A stretch of DNA of 64,000 nt from Planctomycetota bacterium (GCA_022711465.1 JAKLEZ010000003.1:248001-312000), one strand, 5' to 3'; positions 1 through 9,933 are shown, counted from the stretch's first letter. Made by a program: numbers and translations. Notes: generated by a model from the letters alone, not told the origin.

Positions 1-206
1 TAGTAGCCCAGTTCCAGTGGCTTGGTCTCCCGCCAGACGGGCTTGTCCCAGTTGGCGTCAATCACGATGGGTTCCTGGAGCCGATTGACCTGGTAGTGCA
101 TACGTCGCTCTCCACTCGATCCTTTCCTCGGCGCGGCCGCGCAACCCGCCAGCGAGGCCGCCACCACACACACACCCAATCCGATAACCACCTTCCTGCT
201 GAGCAT
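1..206 (-). CDS. Lipoprotein with CBM9-like carbohydrate-binding domain (3' end outside window)
   Basis: Only the first 68 codons lie in the window; the gene runs off the left edge. The start is the ATG at 206. The N-terminus has a charged MLSRK head, a hydrophobic stretch and a lipobox ending SLAGC, so a secreted lipoprotein is expected. The next part contains PIVIDANWDKPVWRETKPLE, the usual opening of CBM9/DOMON-like domains (a strand, then D-G/A-x-x-D-x-x-W), which bind sugars or haem in exported proteins. The rest of the protein and its catalytic domain, if any, cannot be seen. It lies 62 bases beyond tadA on the same strand. Confidence 0.6.
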   Translation of the reverse strand, partial: MLSRKVVIGLGVCVVAASLAGCAAAPRKGSSGERRMHYQVNRLQEPIVIDANWDKPVWRETKPLELGY

Positions 207-268
207 GACATCACCACCTCTTCACTGAAGCACCCACCTGCCTGAATCCGGTCCCGCTCGAAAGCGGC

Positions 269-802
269 TTACCTCTTCCCCCGCGAACGCTGCTGGCCAA
301 AAAACTCCCGCAGCAAATCGCCACATTCCGGCCCCAGCACGCCGCGCTCCACCGCAACCCGATGGTTGAGCCGGCCTTCCTCGACAATGTCATACACCGA
401 CCCGCAGGCCCCCGCCTTGGGATCGTCCGCCCCGTAGACCAGCCGCCTAATCCGGGCAAGAACAATCGCTCCGGCACACATCACGCACGGCTCAAGCGTC
501 ACGTACAGCACACACCCCTCCAAACGCCAGGCCTTCATCGCGTCGGACGCGGCAGTCAGGGCGATCATCTCCGCGTGCGCAGTCGGATCCTTGAGCAGCT
601 CCCGCTGGTTGCGGCCCCGGCCGATCACCTTCCCCTGGTGAACAACCACCGCCCCGACCGGCACGTCCTCGCTGCCCAACGCCGCCTCGGCCTCGGCCAT
701 CGCCTGCCGCATCATCCGCTCGTCAAATTCCCGCTGCTGAGCGCCGCCCACGCCTGTACCCCAAGAACCCTTCGCCCGCTCGTGACCCTCGCCAGTCCTC
801 AC
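269..802 (-). CDS. tadA: tRNA-specific adenosine-34 deaminase TadA
   Basis: Deaminates A34 to inosine in the wobble position of tRNA-Arg(ACG). The cytidine-deaminase-fold signature is complete: HAE at about residues 76-78 (zinc ligand and proton-shuttle Glu) and PCVMC at about 105-109 (two zinc cysteines), with the family VPVGAVVV strand before them. The start is uncertain. I chose the GTG at 802, just after the stop of the upstream lipoprotein gene (819). A GTG at 751 and ATGs at 715 and 712 are alternatives, but the ATGs would remove the first helix that TadA proteins normally have. It is the last gene of a same-strand run with the symporter and unknown lipoprotein. Confidence 0.9.
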   Translation of the reverse strand: MRTGEGHERAKGSWGTGVGGAQQREFDERMMRQAMAEAEAALGSEDVPVGAVVVHQGKVIGRGRNQRELLKDPTAHAEMIALTAASDAMKAWRLEGCVLYVTLEPCVMCAGAIVLARIRRLVYGADDPKAGACGSVYDIVEEGRLNHRVAVERGVLGPECGDLLREFFGQQRSRGKR

Positions 803-818
803 CGCGGCCCAATCGACC

Positions 819-1727
819 TCAAGGAACAAATGCCCGCTCGCCCTGGATGCCGGCCACAATGTCCCGGGCCTTCTCGACGTTGGCCCGCGCACCTCGCCAC
901 ACCAGCCATACCGAGCCTTCAGCACCCCCGATCCCGCCTGAGCCGGCTTCGAATGCCTCCACGTCGGCAAGGATCTTCAACGCCTCGATCTCGGTCACGA
1001 TGTGGCCCGCCAAAACCCGCATGCGCGGCAGATCCGTCACCTTGTCCACCGCCTCGATCGTCCGCTCGGCAATCGCCGTCACCTTGCCCGTCACCTGCTT
1101 CTCCAGCCCGATCGGAATCACCAGATGAGCCCGGCGCTCCGCAATCATCGGCATGATCTTGCCGGCCGTGCCCCCCGTCGCACTGCCCGTCCACACCCCA
1201 ACCGTCCCCCGAGAATAGTCCAGGGCGTTGCCACCCTTCATGACCACATCCCCCGGCCCCAGCCGCTTCAGCGCGTCGTCCAGCTTCAGATCCGGCTGCA
1301 GCTCGCCCTTGATTAACACCACCTCCGGCATCGACGCCGCCTTGGGCATCGACTTGCCCCCCTTCGCCGGCGTGACATGACCGATCACGAAGGCCCCAGG
1401 ATCAATCTTGCGGCCGAGCAGCTCCTCGGCTACGTACGTGTTCGTCGTGCCCTTGCACACGATCACCATGCCGTTCTGGAGCGCGCTCTGAACCACCGGC
1501 ATCCTGACCACCGCCTTGGCGATCAGCCGCTTGCTCTCCGCCACAGTCAGCACCGCGTGACCCTGGGCCACCCCCCCGCCGGTCGCCAGCGGACCAGCGC
1601 CGCCCGGCGACGAGCGGCGGGCCATCTGACAACCCGCCACGCCCGACAGGACCAGCAACCCCACCAGCATCCCCACCGGCCACCACACCGCAACACCCGG
1701 AAACAGACCGCCTACAGATTCAGACAT
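819..1727 (-). CDS. Conserved lipoprotein of unknown function
   Basis: 302 residues. The start is the ATG at 1727, with GGAGGG 7 bases upstream and 14 bases after the symporter stop, so the two genes are likely co-transcribed. The N-terminus is a hydrophobic helix ending SGVAGC, a lipobox. The mature part has motifs that look conserved ([50 protein letters not shown]) and reads as a soluble alpha/beta domain rather than repeats. I do not recognise a named family. The glycine-rich GGNALD and GSATGGT loops could bind a nucleotide or phosphate, but that is speculation. Its place between an SSS transporter and tadA says little beyond a possible link with uptake. Confidence 0.7.
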   Translation of the reverse strand: MSESVGGLFPGVAVWWPVGMLVGLLVLSGVAGCQMARRSSPGGAGPLATGGGVAQGHAVLTVAESKRLIAKAVVRMPVVQSALQNGMVIVCKGTTNTYVAEELLGRKIDPGAFVIGHVTPAKGGKSMPKAASMPEVVLIKGELQPDLKLDDALKRLGPGDVVMKGGNALDYSRGTVGVWTGSATGGTAGKIMPMIAERRAHLVIPIGLEKQVTGKVTAIAERTIEAVDKVTDLPRMRVLAGHIVTEIEALKILADVEAFEAGSGGIGGAEGSVWLVWRGARANVEKARDIVAGIQGERAFVP

Positions 1728-1741
1728 GGCAAAACCCTCCA

Positions 1742-3574
1742 TCAGTCGGTATCCAGTTTGTCGTACCAGTTCAGCTTGATGAAGATCGTCGTAACCACCA
1801 GCACGGCCGCAATCGCGCCAATCCAGTTCCACTGCCGCAAGACCAGGTAGATCGGCAACGCCGTCAGGCATAATTGCCAGACGATCCCGACCACGACATT
1901 GCTGGCGTCACGCCGGAAGCGGGTGTTCGGCCGGAAACTCGGATCCTCGCCCAGAACCTTGTCCCGAATCGGCCCCCAAAAACCCCACGGCCGGACCGTC
2001 CTGTAAAACCTCTTCAGAATCTCGTCGTCCTCCGCCGCGGTCAGCAGCGTGCCGAGAATGCACCCGGCCACGGAAATGACCAGAATGATCGGAAAAGCGT
2101 ACATCGCGTTGACGTCCCGACCAAGAGCCTGCTGCACGATCCAGGGCACCGACATCGCCCCGGCCAGCCCCGAAACCATACCCCAGAAGTACCCGTAACC
2201 GTTGAATCGCCACCAGTACCACTTGAGCACGTTCGCCATCACGTACCCGCCGTACAGCGCCCCCACAATCCACATGACCAGCGTGGTAATCCGTTCGGTC
2301 ATCAGGCCGAACAGGATCCCGATGCCAAGGATGACCACCGAAGCGATGCGGCTCAGGAAAACATGAGTCTTGGCCGAGGAGCCCGGGTTGATGAACCGCT
2401 TGTAGATGTCGTTGACCACGTAGGCCGGGGCGGCGTTGATCGTCGCGGCAAAATTGGACATGAACGCCGCCAGCAGGCCGGCCAACAGAAAACCCACCAC
2501 GCCCTGCGGAATGTGCTCGGTCAGCACCATCGGCAGCACCTTCTCAAAATCCGGCTTGTCCATCGCCTTCAGGTCGGCCATGCAGAAGGCCAGGGCAATG
2601 ACCGTCAGACCGGTCACCATCATGTACCGGGGGAAGTACAGCACCACGTTGACCATCCCGTTCATCAGACAGGCCTCCCGCGGACTGCGGGTCGCCAGGA
2701 CCCGCTGCATGTCGTAATTCGGCGCCGGGCCCGCCAGACTGGCCAGAATGCCCTTGAAGAACATCAGACCAATGATGATGCCGAAAAACTCGTTTCCGTC
2801 CGCGCGGATCGTGTCGTTCACTTTGTCGAAAAGGCCCGTCCAGCCCATGTCCAGACGCAAACCAAAAAACGGGTTCGACCAGCCGGCAGGAACCGCGGCC
2901 TGGATCGTCTCCGGCGAAACCTTCCAGATCGCGACAATCCCTATGGTGATCGAGGTCACCGTGAGAATGGTGAACTGAAGAACCTCCGTGATGACCACGC
3001 TGATCATGCCCCCCTTGATCGCATACAGCGACGTCAGGCCAAGAATGAGGACCGCATAGAGATTGTCGTTGTTGAACAACCCTTCCGTCGCCGCCGTCAG
3101 CTTCCAGGGCAACATCACCGAGGCAAACTTGCCAATGCCCTTGAACGCGTACGCCAGCATCCCGATCACGTTGACCAACGCAAAGAAAACCACGCTGAGA
3201 TGAGCCAGGTTCGCCCCCGTGTCGCGGCCAAACCGCGTCTCAATCCACTCCGCCCCAGTCAGAACGTTCGAACGCCTCAGCCAGGAACTCAAGAACATCA
3301 TCAGGAAGACCTGGTTGAAGACCGGCCACATGAACGGCAGCCAGATGCTCTTGACCCCGTAAACAAACAACCAGGTCACCAGCAGCATCGTGCCGGCTAT
3401 GTCAAACATCCCCGAGGCGTCGGAAATCCCCAGCAGATACCACGGCAGCGACTTGCCCCCCAGGAAGTAGGAGTCCAGATCCTTCGAGCCGCGACGGGAA
3501 ACCCACAGGCCAATGAGCACCGCAGTCGCAAAATAGGCAACGATGATGGCGATGTCGACAGTGTGTAGGACCAT
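1742..3574 (-). CDS. Sodium:solute symporter (SSS family)
   Basis: 610 residues, inner-membrane sodium-coupled uptake protein. Residues 1-30 form the first membrane segment (VDIAIIVAYFATAVLIGLWV), followed by the SSS hallmark of a short charged loop and DLDSYFLGGKSLPWYLLGIS. About 13 hydrophobic segments follow. A GLLAAFMSNFAATINAAPAYVVND region matches the conserved TM8-TM9 part of the LeuT-fold transporters that carries the sodium-site residues. The substrate cannot be told from sequence; related planctomycete proteins are usually annotated as sugar or organic-acid symporters. It is probably the first gene of a minus-strand unit with the lipoprotein at 819-1727. Confidence 0.9.
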   Translation of the reverse strand: MVLHTVDIAIIVAYFATAVLIGLWVSRRGSKDLDSYFLGGKSLPWYLLGISDASGMFDIAGTMLLVTWLFVYGVKSIWLPFMWPVFNQVFLMMFLSSWLRRSNVLTGAEWIETRFGRDTGANLAHLSVVFFALVNVIGMLAYAFKGIGKFASVMLPWKLTAATEGLFNNDNLYAVLILGLTSLYAIKGGMISVVITEVLQFTILTVTSITIGIVAIWKVSPETIQAAVPAGWSNPFFGLRLDMGWTGLFDKVNDTIRADGNEFFGIIIGLMFFKGILASLAGPAPNYDMQRVLATRSPREACLMNGMVNVVLYFPRYMMVTGLTVIALAFCMADLKAMDKPDFEKVLPMVLTEHIPQGVVGFLLAGLLAAFMSNFAATINAAPAYVVNDIYKRFINPGSSAKTHVFLSRIASVVILGIGILFGLMTERITTLVMWIVGALYGGYVMANVLKWYWWRFNGYGYFWGMVSGLAGAMSVPWIVQQALGRDVNAMYAFPIILVISVAGCILGTLLTAAEDDEILKRFYRTVRPWGFWGPIRDKVLGEDPSFRPNTRFRRDASNVVVGIVWQLCLTALPIYLVLRQWNWIGAIAAVLVVTTIFIKLNWYDKLDTD

Positions 3575-3978
3575 GGCTTACATTTTCACCGTAGCGAGTC
3601 AACCCACGACTGGATTCCGAGGCCCTGTCCATGCGAGCCTCCACCAACGGATGGCAACCACCCAGGTTACTCGGGCCGGCCAGCCGCAGTCAATCACCCG
3701 ACAAAGCCACAACCCACCAGGCACCCGCCCGCCACAACCCCCCCCGCACCTCAACCGGCGGGCCGGCCGCACCTGCAGCTCCGACGACCCGCCAACAGCC
3801 CCGCCGCCACCACCCTTGAACCCCATTCCCCGTTTCTGTAAAATGAAAACACCCGCGGACGGCGAAGGTGAATACCATCCGCATGTCGCCGCCCGCCCCC
3901 GCCCGAGGTCACACCATCGCACTCGGGATGCGCGCTTTTAACTACGTCTGTGGGAACGAAAAAGGCAAAGGGCCTGCA
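3575..3978. other. Divergent intergenic region between symporter and hisF
   Basis: About 400 bases with no convincing gene; short frames here are proline-rich reading of C-rich DNA. It holds the promoter at 3816-3844 for the plus-strand genes. The hisF frame stays open upstream as far as 3868, but the residues there do not resemble HisF. Confidence 0.6.
3816..3844 (+). promoter_or_regulatory. Sigma70-type promoter for hisF-pilT-aat
   Basis: TTGAAC (3816-3821), a 17-base spacer, then TAAAAT (3839-3844). Five of six consensus bases in each box and ideal spacing in otherwise C-rich DNA make this one of the clearest promoters in the window. Transcription would start near 3851, leaving a leader of about 130 bases before hisF. 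Confidence 0.6.
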
Positions 3979-4746
3979 ATGCTCGCAAAGCGGATTATTC
4001 CTTGCTTGGACGTCCACGCCGGCCGCGTGGTCAAGGGCGTGAACTTCGTCAATCTCCGCGACGCGGGCGACCCGGTCGAGATCGCCCGACGCTACGAGTC
4101 CGAGGGGGCCGACGAACTCGTCTTCCTCGATATCACCGCCAGCCACGAGGAACGCAACATCATCCTCGACGTCGTCAGCCAAACCGCCGAACAGGTCTTC
4201 ATGCCCCTGACCGTCGGCGGCGGCATCCGCAGTCTGGACGACATCCGCCGACTCCTCAACGCCGGAGCAGACAAGGTGTCCATCAACTCCGCCGCGGTCA
4301 AGAACCCCCAGTTCGTCCGCCGGGCGGCCGAACGATTCGGGCGACAGTGCATCGTGGTCAACATCGACCCCAAACGAATTCGCAACCACAACCGCGAAGT
4401 CTGGGACGTCCACATCCACGGCGGGCGGCGACCAACCGGACTGGAAGCCGTCTCCTGGGCCAGGCAGGTCGAAGAACTCGGCGCCGGCGAAATCGTGCTC
4501 ACCTGCATGGACGCCGACGGCACACAAAACGGCTACGACCTGGAAATCACCCGGGCCGTTTCCGAAGCAGTCACCATCCCGGTGGTGGCCTCCGGCGGCG
4601 CAGGCAAGCCGGAACACCTCGCCGACGCGGTCACCCTCGGCAAGGCCGACGCCGCCCTCGCGGCCAGTATCTATCACTTCGGAACCTACACGATCAAGGA
4701 AACAAAACGGCTCATGGCCGATCGGGGGATCCCGGTACGGCTGTGA
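3979..4746 (+). CDS. hisF: Imidazole glycerol phosphate synthase cyclase subunit HisF
   Basis: 255 residues, the usual HisF length. With HisH it converts PRFAR and ammonia to imidazole glycerol phosphate and AICAR in histidine synthesis. The ATG at 3979 gives the family N-terminus [12 protein letters not shown], placing catalytic Asp at residue 11. The second catalytic Asp falls at residue 130 (VVNID), both in register with characterised HisF. Phosphate-binding loops (TVGGGI near 78-83 and ASGGAG near 223-228) are present. No other his gene lies nearby, so the pathway is dispersed in this genome. The PilT-like gene follows after 35 bases. Confidence 0.96.
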   Translation: MLAKRIIPCLDVHAGRVVKGVNFVNLRDAGDPVEIARRYESEGADELVFLDITASHEERNIILDVVSQTAEQVFMPLTVGGGIRSLDDIRRLLNAGADKVSINSAAVKNPQFVRRAAERFGRQCIVVNIDPKRIRNHNREVWDVHIHGGRRPTGLEAVSWARQVEELGAGEIVLTCMDADGTQNGYDLEITRAVSEAVTIPVVASGGAGKPEHLADAVTLGKADAALAASIYHFGTYTIKETKRLMADRGIPVRL

Positions 4747-4781
4747 GAGGTCATCGGGCCTGGAGTCGCGGAGAATGTGGA

Positions 4782-6041
4782 ATGGCTGATACCGAAATGT
4801 ACGAACGTGCCAGCGAACGCACCCACGTAGGCGACGAGCCGGTCGAGACCGCTCCGGCATTGGAGGAGATCGAAACCGGTGACACCGACGTGGCTATCCT
4901 CGACGCCCAACCCGTCGCCGCCGTCGAACGGCACCGAACCAGACCTCGCGAACCCAAGATCCACAAGTACCTCCGCTACGTGATCGACATCAAGGCATCC
5001 GACCTGCACTTCAAAAGCGGCGCCCAGGTCCACGTTCGCCACAAGGGCGATCTCAAGCCGATCAAGGGCCCGCCCCTGCCACCCGAGGAAGTCGAACGCC
5101 TCTGGTTCGAAATCATGAACGATCACCAGAAAAAACAGCTCTTCGAAAAGGGCGCTTCCGACTTCGCCTACCAGCTCGGCGACTCCGACCGCTTCCGCGT
5201 CAACATCTTCCGCCAGCGCGGCTCCCTCAGCGTCGCCGCCCGCCGCGTCAACAAGAACATCCTTAACTTCGATGAGCTGTACCTGCCTAAGTCAATCTAC
5301 AAGATCACCGAGTTCCACCAGGGACTCGTCCTCCTGGCCGGCATCACCGGCTCCGGAAAGTCCACCACCATCGCCGCCGCCCTCGACTACATCAACGCCC
5401 ATCGGGCCTGCCACATCGTCACCATCGAAGACCCGATCGAGTACCTGTTCACCGATCGCAAGGCCCTCGTGAACCAGCGCGAGGTGCACGTCGACGTCCA
5501 GACTTTCGCCGACGCCCTCAAGTACCTCATGCGCGAGGACCCCGACGTCGTGCTCATCGGCGAGATGCGCGACGAGGAAACCTTCACCGCCGCCCTCAAC
5601 GCCGCCGAGACCGGACACCTGGTCTTCGGCACAGTCCACGCCTCCAGCGCCGCCCAGACCATCAACCGCATCCTCGACCTCATCCCCGAGGGCTCCCGCG
5701 ACCTCGTCCGCCAGACCCTGGTGTTCAACCTCCAGGCGGTCATCTGCCAGAAACTCCTGCCCAGCGTCAAGCCCGGCGTCGCCCGCGTCCCCGCCGTCGA
5801 GATCATGTTCGGCAGCCCAACTGTGCGGAAACTCATCGACGAGAAACGCGACGACGAACTCAGCAAGGTCATCCGGGCCTCGCAGAACGAGGGCATGCTC
5901 GATATGAACGAGTGCCTCAAGCGACTCGTGGAAACCGAGTTCATCGATATCCACGTGGCCTACGCCGCTTCGCCAAACCCCCAGGAACTCAAGATGCGCC
6001 TCAAGGGCATCAGCACCGGCAGCGGCTCCATCCTGGGCTAG
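4782..6041 (+). CDS. pilT: PilT-like type IV pilus retraction ATPase
   Basis: 419 residues, cytosolic hexameric ATPase of the type II/IV secretion superfamily. Visible motifs are Walker A GITGSGKST (187-195), the Asp box IVTIEDPIEYLF (about 212-223), Walker B DPDVVLIGEMRD (253-264) and the His box GHLVFGTVHASSA (278-290). The order and the N-terminal ASDLHFKSG module match PilT rather than PilB/GspE, which carry a longer N-terminal region and a tetracysteine metal motif, absent here. An acidic extension of about 60 residues precedes the PilT core. No pilin or pilus-assembly genes are adjacent, which is common for planctomycete pil genes. Confidence 0.88.
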   Translation: MADTEMYERASERTHVGDEPVETAPALEEIETGDTDVAILDAQPVAAVERHRTRPREPKIHKYLRYVIDIKASDLHFKSGAQVHVRHKGDLKPIKGPPLPPEEVERLWFEIMNDHQKKQLFEKGASDFAYQLGDSDRFRVNIFRQRGSLSVAARRVNKNILNFDELYLPKSIYKITEFHQGLVLLAGITGSGKSTTIAAALDYINAHRACHIVTIEDPIEYLFTDRKALVNQREVHVDVQTFADALKYLMREDPDVVLIGEMRDEETFTAALNAAETGHLVFGTVHASSAAQTINRILDLIPEGSRDLVRQTLVFNLQAVICQKLLPSVKPGVARVPAVEIMFGSPTVRKLIDEKRDDELSKVIRASQNEGMLDMNECLKRLVETEFIDIHVAYAASPNPQELKMRLKGISTGSGSILG

Positions 6042-6089
6042 ACTTGCCCAAGGCCTTGACCACCCGATACCATCGGTCGGCGGTGGCCG

Positions 6090-6695
6090 ATGTCAACAGC
6101 AATCCCCCTTACCCCCGAGGTACTGGTCTCCGCCTACACCCACGGCATCTTCCCCATGGATGTCGGCGGCCAGGTCGAGTGGTTCAGCCCCGACCCGCGG
6201 GCGATCCTGCCCCTCAACGCGTTCCGGGTATCCAAAAACCTCGCCCGGCGCTGTCGCAGCCGCCGGTTCGAAATCCGGCTCAACACCTGCTTCGAGCAGG
6301 TGATCCGCGCGTGCGGCGACCGCGAGGAGGGCACCTGGATCTCCAACGAAATCGTCACCGCCTACCTCCGGCTGCATGAGCTCGGGCTGGCCCACTCCGT
6401 CGAGACATGGCAGGACGGCGAGCTGACCGGCGGACTCTACGGCGTGGCCCTGCGCGGCGCCTTCTTCGGCGAATCCATGTTCCACCGCCGTACCGACGCC
6501 TCCAAGGTCGCCCTCGTGGCCCTCGTCGAGCAACTCCGAAACCGCGGCTTCACCTTGCTCGACGTCCAGTTCACCACCCCCCACCTCGAACAGTTCGGCA
6601 TCGTCGAGATCCCCCGCCAGGAATACCTCGACCGCCTGGCCGCCGCACTCGATGTCGACGCCCAATTCGTCGATCCAGCGGCCCCGCCCCCATGA
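6090..6695 (+). CDS. aat: Leucyl/phenylalanyl-tRNA--protein transferase
   Basis: 201 residues; transfers Leu or Phe from tRNA to N-terminal Arg or Lys of proteins, marking them for ClpS/ClpAP (N-degron pathway). Typical blocks are present: YTHGIFPM near the N-terminus, VEWFSPDPRAILPL, then TWISNEIVTAYLRLHELGLAHSVETW and GGLYGVALRGAFFGESMFHR. It is somewhat shorter than the E. coli enzyme, mainly at the N-terminus, which is usual for many phyla. It is the last gene of the hisF-pilT-aat run and converges with the alpha-galactosidase gene. Confidence 0.95.
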   Translation: MSTAIPLTPEVLVSAYTHGIFPMDVGGQVEWFSPDPRAILPLNAFRVSKNLARRCRSRRFEIRLNTCFEQVIRACGDREEGTWISNEIVTAYLRLHELGLAHSVETWQDGELTGGLYGVALRGAFFGESMFHRRTDASKVALVALVEQLRNRGFTLLDVQFTTPHLEQFGIVEIPRQEYLDRLAAALDVDAQFVDPAAPPP

Positions 6696-6722
6696 ACCCG
6701 GCCCGCCCCAGCCGCCCACCCC

Positions 6723-9260
6723 TCAGCCGCCCGCCGGGGCGTATCGCACCACCAGGCTGTGACCCCGAACAGGAATGCGCAGATCAAGTCCAGCCTGCAA
6801 TTCCCTCCCACTCATCGTCCGACTCGTGCTCGTTCGGGCCTCATCCATGAACTCAACACGGTAGCTCACATCCGGCTTCACCCCGGCCAGCCCAACAATG
6901 ATCCCCAGATAACCACACTCGCTGCGCCGGAAGGCGAGCACCAGACCCGCATCGAGATCGGGCCGATGATACTGATGAGCCACAAACGCATCCGCGGCCA
7001 GCGAGACGGGCGTCAGCGGATAAAAATCCCCATACCAGTACCGCTGGTTGGCTCGCGACTCGGCCACCGCCGCCTTGGCCGTGACCGTCGGAAAACCCTC
7101 GTCCAGGTAACCCCACTCGCAGATCGCTCCCGCCGTCACCGCGCTCCGGCACTCGTAAGCCTCGGGCGACCAGCATCCCAGGGCGTGAAGCGGCACATAC
7201 TCGCCAATCCCTTGACACTGACTCTGGTTCCATTCCGGGTGACCGGCCGAACAGCCGGTGTCGCTTCGCCAGAGCGGCACGGAACGCGAACACATCTCCA
7301 GATCAATCCGCCGCCCGCCGCTGGCGCAGTTGTCAATGACCAGACCCGGACGTCGGGCGAGCAGCTCATCCCACATCGCGTAAAGACCCTCTACGTAACG
7401 GATCTCGGTCATCCCCTGCCGGTCCGGCCCATCATTCGCGCGCCAGAACGACAAGGGATCGATGTTGAAGTCGTTGCGATATACGTCCAGACCATACTCC
7501 TCAATGCGCCGGGCCAGTAGGTCCGTCAAAAACCGCCGGGCCTCAGGATCGTTGAGCTTGAACAGGCCACCCTCCTTGCCGCCAAAAACAAACTCGGGAT
7601 GCTCTCTGGCGATCGCGGTGTTGGCCCCAACCCGCTCCGGCTCAAACCACAATATGAACCGCATCCCCTTCGCATGGCAGGCATCGCTGACCGGCTTGAG
7701 ACCACGGGGAAAGGCCTCCGGCTTGGCAAACCAGTTGCCGACACCGTTGGGGAAATCCCCGGGAAACCACGCCGCGTCGAGCCAGACCGAGTCAACACCC
7801 AGCTGCTCGGCCACCTGGACGTACTCGAGCTGGCCGGCCTCGGTCGCCCACCCCGGCCGCTTCCAGTAACGGTCAAATGTCTGCATCGCAATCGGCATTC
7901 GTACCGGCCGGCCACCATGCTTCGGAATGTAGTGGAACAACAGCAGGCGACGAAAACGATTGTGGGCCGCCCGGCGATCACCCGTCCACGCCAGCAGAAG
8001 AATGCGCGGACTGCGAATCCGCTCCCCCGGATGCAGCACAAGGTGAGTCTGCTCCATGCCCGCCCGCAACACCGTCCGACCACCCTGGCCGCGCTCCAGC
8101 GATGCCGCCCACTGGCCCGTCCACCCGATCGCGGTGATCAGACCCTGACCGCCGTACTGCACGTCCAAGAAGGGAAACGCGCTGATCGACGCCGGACGGC
8201 CGCCAGTCGGGGCAAGCCGGACATTCCTGCCTATGTCCAGCGGCGTCGCCACCGGCTGAAACGCCACCGCACTGCAGGTGTCCCCGTTGATCTGGTTCAG
8301 AACAACCGCTTGCCTGTTGTTGCCGGTGGCCAGCTCCAGATCAAGAGCCTGGATCCTCTCGATCATCGGCGTGTCACCACCACCCTTGTTCTCGAAGTGG
8401 AGAACCCAATCGACCGCCGGATAACGACGAAACACGCTCACAACCGCGGTGACCTCCAGACCCGTTTCAGGATCGGCCCACCTCACCCGGTGCACCAGAC
8501 GGTCGTCACCCTCCGCGGTCTCAGCCGTCCGCTTCCAACGCCCCATCAGGACCTTGGATTCCTTGCCACCGTAAACAAACGAGAACGGCACCCTCGGACC
8601 CATGAACGGCTCCGCCCCGTACCCCTCGTCCAGCCAGCGAACACTGCCGTCGTCCATGACCAGTTGGGCATCAGCCCAGTCACACTGGTCGTAGGCCGGT
8701 CCGTCGGCCGTGGCGTCGGCCTTCAGCACAAGCTTGTCCATTCCCTCCGGCAGGTCAACATCGATCGGCACCGCTGCGTCACCACCACGCAACGTCGCCG
8801 TCCGAACCACCTCCCGGCCGCCAATCTCCACGCTCAGCTGCACGCTGCCGTTCACGCCCCGCGTGTCGAAGTTGTGATCAATGCCAACATACGCCTTGAA
8901 CCGCTTGGCTCCCTTGGGCACGGTGACCACAATCTCACTGTGGGCGTGCGTCCCCAGACCATGCGCAAAATCGCGCCCGCCGATACGCAGTGGCGTCTCC
9001 ATGCACGACTGGCCGAAGTGCAGAAAACTGTGATCCTGGCGGCGAACCTCGATCGGGATCACCCGAGGTGAAACCGGGGCCGGCTGCCCCAGAAACACAC
9101 CCGCCACCCAGCCACTCATCGCCTTCACTTCCTCGGCCGCCGCCATGACCGCGTCCTCAACCTCGCTGGCGGGCAGGTCGTCTTCGGCGGCCAGCACACC
9201 TCCTCCCGAAAGAAACAGGCTCGCCCATACCAGCCACGAAACCGGGTTCCCTCGATTCAT
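6723..9260 (-). CDS. Exported GH36-type alpha-galactosidase with NPCBM domain
   Basis: 845 residues. A signal peptide (about 1-25, ending VLAAED) is followed by an NPCBM-like carbohydrate-binding domain (FAHGLGTHAHSEI near residue 90-115). A central beta-sandwich leads to a TIM barrel of glycoside hydrolase clan D. Barrel motifs are VDSVWLDAAWF, RFILWFEPERV, the nucleophile block YRNDFNIDP (Asp near residue 597) and the acid/base block LWRSDTGC (Asp near 666), with the CASGGRRID motif between. Expected role: exo-cleavage of alpha-galactosides outside the cytoplasm. AGGAGG precedes the ATG at 9260. DUF456 and CsgG-like genes lie upstream on the same strand. Confidence 0.88.
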   Translation of the reverse strand: MNRGNPVSWLVWASLFLSGGGVLAAEDDLPASEVEDAVMAAAEEVKAMSGWVAGVFLGQPAPVSPRVIPIEVRRQDHSFLHFGQSCMETPLRIGGRDFAHGLGTHAHSEIVVTVPKGAKRFKAYVGIDHNFDTRGVNGSVQLSVEIGGREVVRTATLRGGDAAVPIDVDLPEGMDKLVLKADATADGPAYDQCDWADAQLVMDDGSVRWLDEGYGAEPFMGPRVPFSFVYGGKESKVLMGRWKRTAETAEGDDRLVHRVRWADPETGLEVTAVVSVFRRYPAVDWVLHFENKGGGDTPMIERIQALDLELATGNNRQAVVLNQINGDTCSAVAFQPVATPLDIGRNVRLAPTGGRPASISAFPFLDVQYGGQGLITAIGWTGQWAASLERGQGGRTVLRAGMEQTHLVLHPGERIRSPRILLLAWTGDRRAAHNRFRRLLLFHYIPKHGGRPVRMPIAMQTFDRYWKRPGWATEAGQLEYVQVAEQLGVDSVWLDAAWFPGDFPNGVGNWFAKPEAFPRGLKPVSDACHAKGMRFILWFEPERVGANTAIAREHPEFVFGGKEGGLFKLNDPEARRFLTDLLARRIEEYGLDVYRNDFNIDPLSFWRANDGPDRQGMTEIRYVEGLYAMWDELLARRPGLVIDNCASGGRRIDLEMCSRSVPLWRSDTGCSAGHPEWNQSQCQGIGEYVPLHALGCWSPEAYECRSAVTAGAICEWGYLDEGFPTVTAKAAVAESRANQRYWYGDFYPLTPVSLAADAFVAHQYHRPDLDAGLVLAFRRSECGYLGIIVGLAGVKPDVSYRVEFMDEARTSTSRTMSGRELQAGLDLRIPVRGHSLVVRYAPAGG

Positions 9261-9282
9261 GTTCTCCTCCTGGGATAAGATC

Positions 9283-9810
9283 CTATCGCCAGAACAAAGC
9301 CACCGCCGCGATCAGCCAGAGGACCACGCCTGCACCCAGCTTGACCAGCGTGCCTACCAGACGCCCAAGGCCCGCACCCACCCCAATCCGGACCGAAACC
9401 TCCATCTCCTGGCCAGCGCTCATCTCCATCGCCCACGCACCCACCGCGGCACCACCCGCAGCCCCCATCAGCGAGCCTATCAGCGGAATCGGAATCATCA
9501 CCGTGCCCGCCAACGCCCCGATCAGCCCGCCAACCAGAGCACCCGCCGAACCGCGAGCCGATCCGCCCGCCTTCTTGGCACCCGCGGCACCGGCCAACAC
9601 CTCCAGAACCTCCCCCACCCCCGCAACAGCCACCAGAGCAAGCAGCGTCCACGGACTGAAAAGCTGATGATCCGGATCCCACTGCCACCACGCGACCCCC
9701 GCCGTCGTGGCCACGATCAGCCAGTTGCCCGGTAAACCCACAACCACTAGCAATAGCCATATGGTGTTAATAAGTAGGAAAAAGAGGTCAAACGCGAAGG
9801 GCATGAGCAT
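9283..9810 (-). CDS. DUF456 family membrane protein
   Basis: 175 residues, almost entirely hydrophobic. The start is the ATG at 9810. Segments include LLVVVGLPGNWLIVATTAGVAW, which carries the family's GLPG-N motif, and a glycine-rich central region (GSARGSAGALVGGLIGALAGT) with repeated small-xxx-small packing. This pattern is characteristic of DUF456, whose function is unknown. It ends 22 bases before the alpha-galactosidase start, so the two are probably co-transcribed. Confidence 0.8.
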   Translation of the reverse strand: MLMPFAFDLFFLLINTIWLLLVVVGLPGNWLIVATTAGVAWWQWDPDHQLFSPWTLLALVAVAGVGEVLEVLAGAAGAKKAGGSARGSAGALVGGLIGALAGTVMIPIPLIGSLMGAAGGAAVGAWAMEMSAGQEMEVSVRIGVGAGLGRLVGTLVKLGAGVVLWLIAAVALFWR

Positions 9811-9933
9811 CAGGCCGCACCTTCCGCCAGAAAACCTTCATCGAGAACAGCGGGCCAAACCACTACCCGGCCCTCCTCCACCCCCGCCCAGCACACACCC
9901 CGGCCCGAACCATGCCGCCCCTCGCACCCCAAC

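Noticed and set aside
1874..3568. 564-residue plus-strand open frame
   Set aside because: It is antisense to the SSS symporter, rich in H, R, Q and D, and without recognisable domains: a shadow of the GC-rich real gene.
3751..4860. 369-residue minus-strand frame across hisF
   Set aside because: Antisense to hisF; HisF catalytic residues fall in exact register on the other strand.
7599..9071. 490-residue plus-strand open frame
   Set aside because: Antisense to the alpha-galactosidase, whose motifs and signal peptide are convincing.
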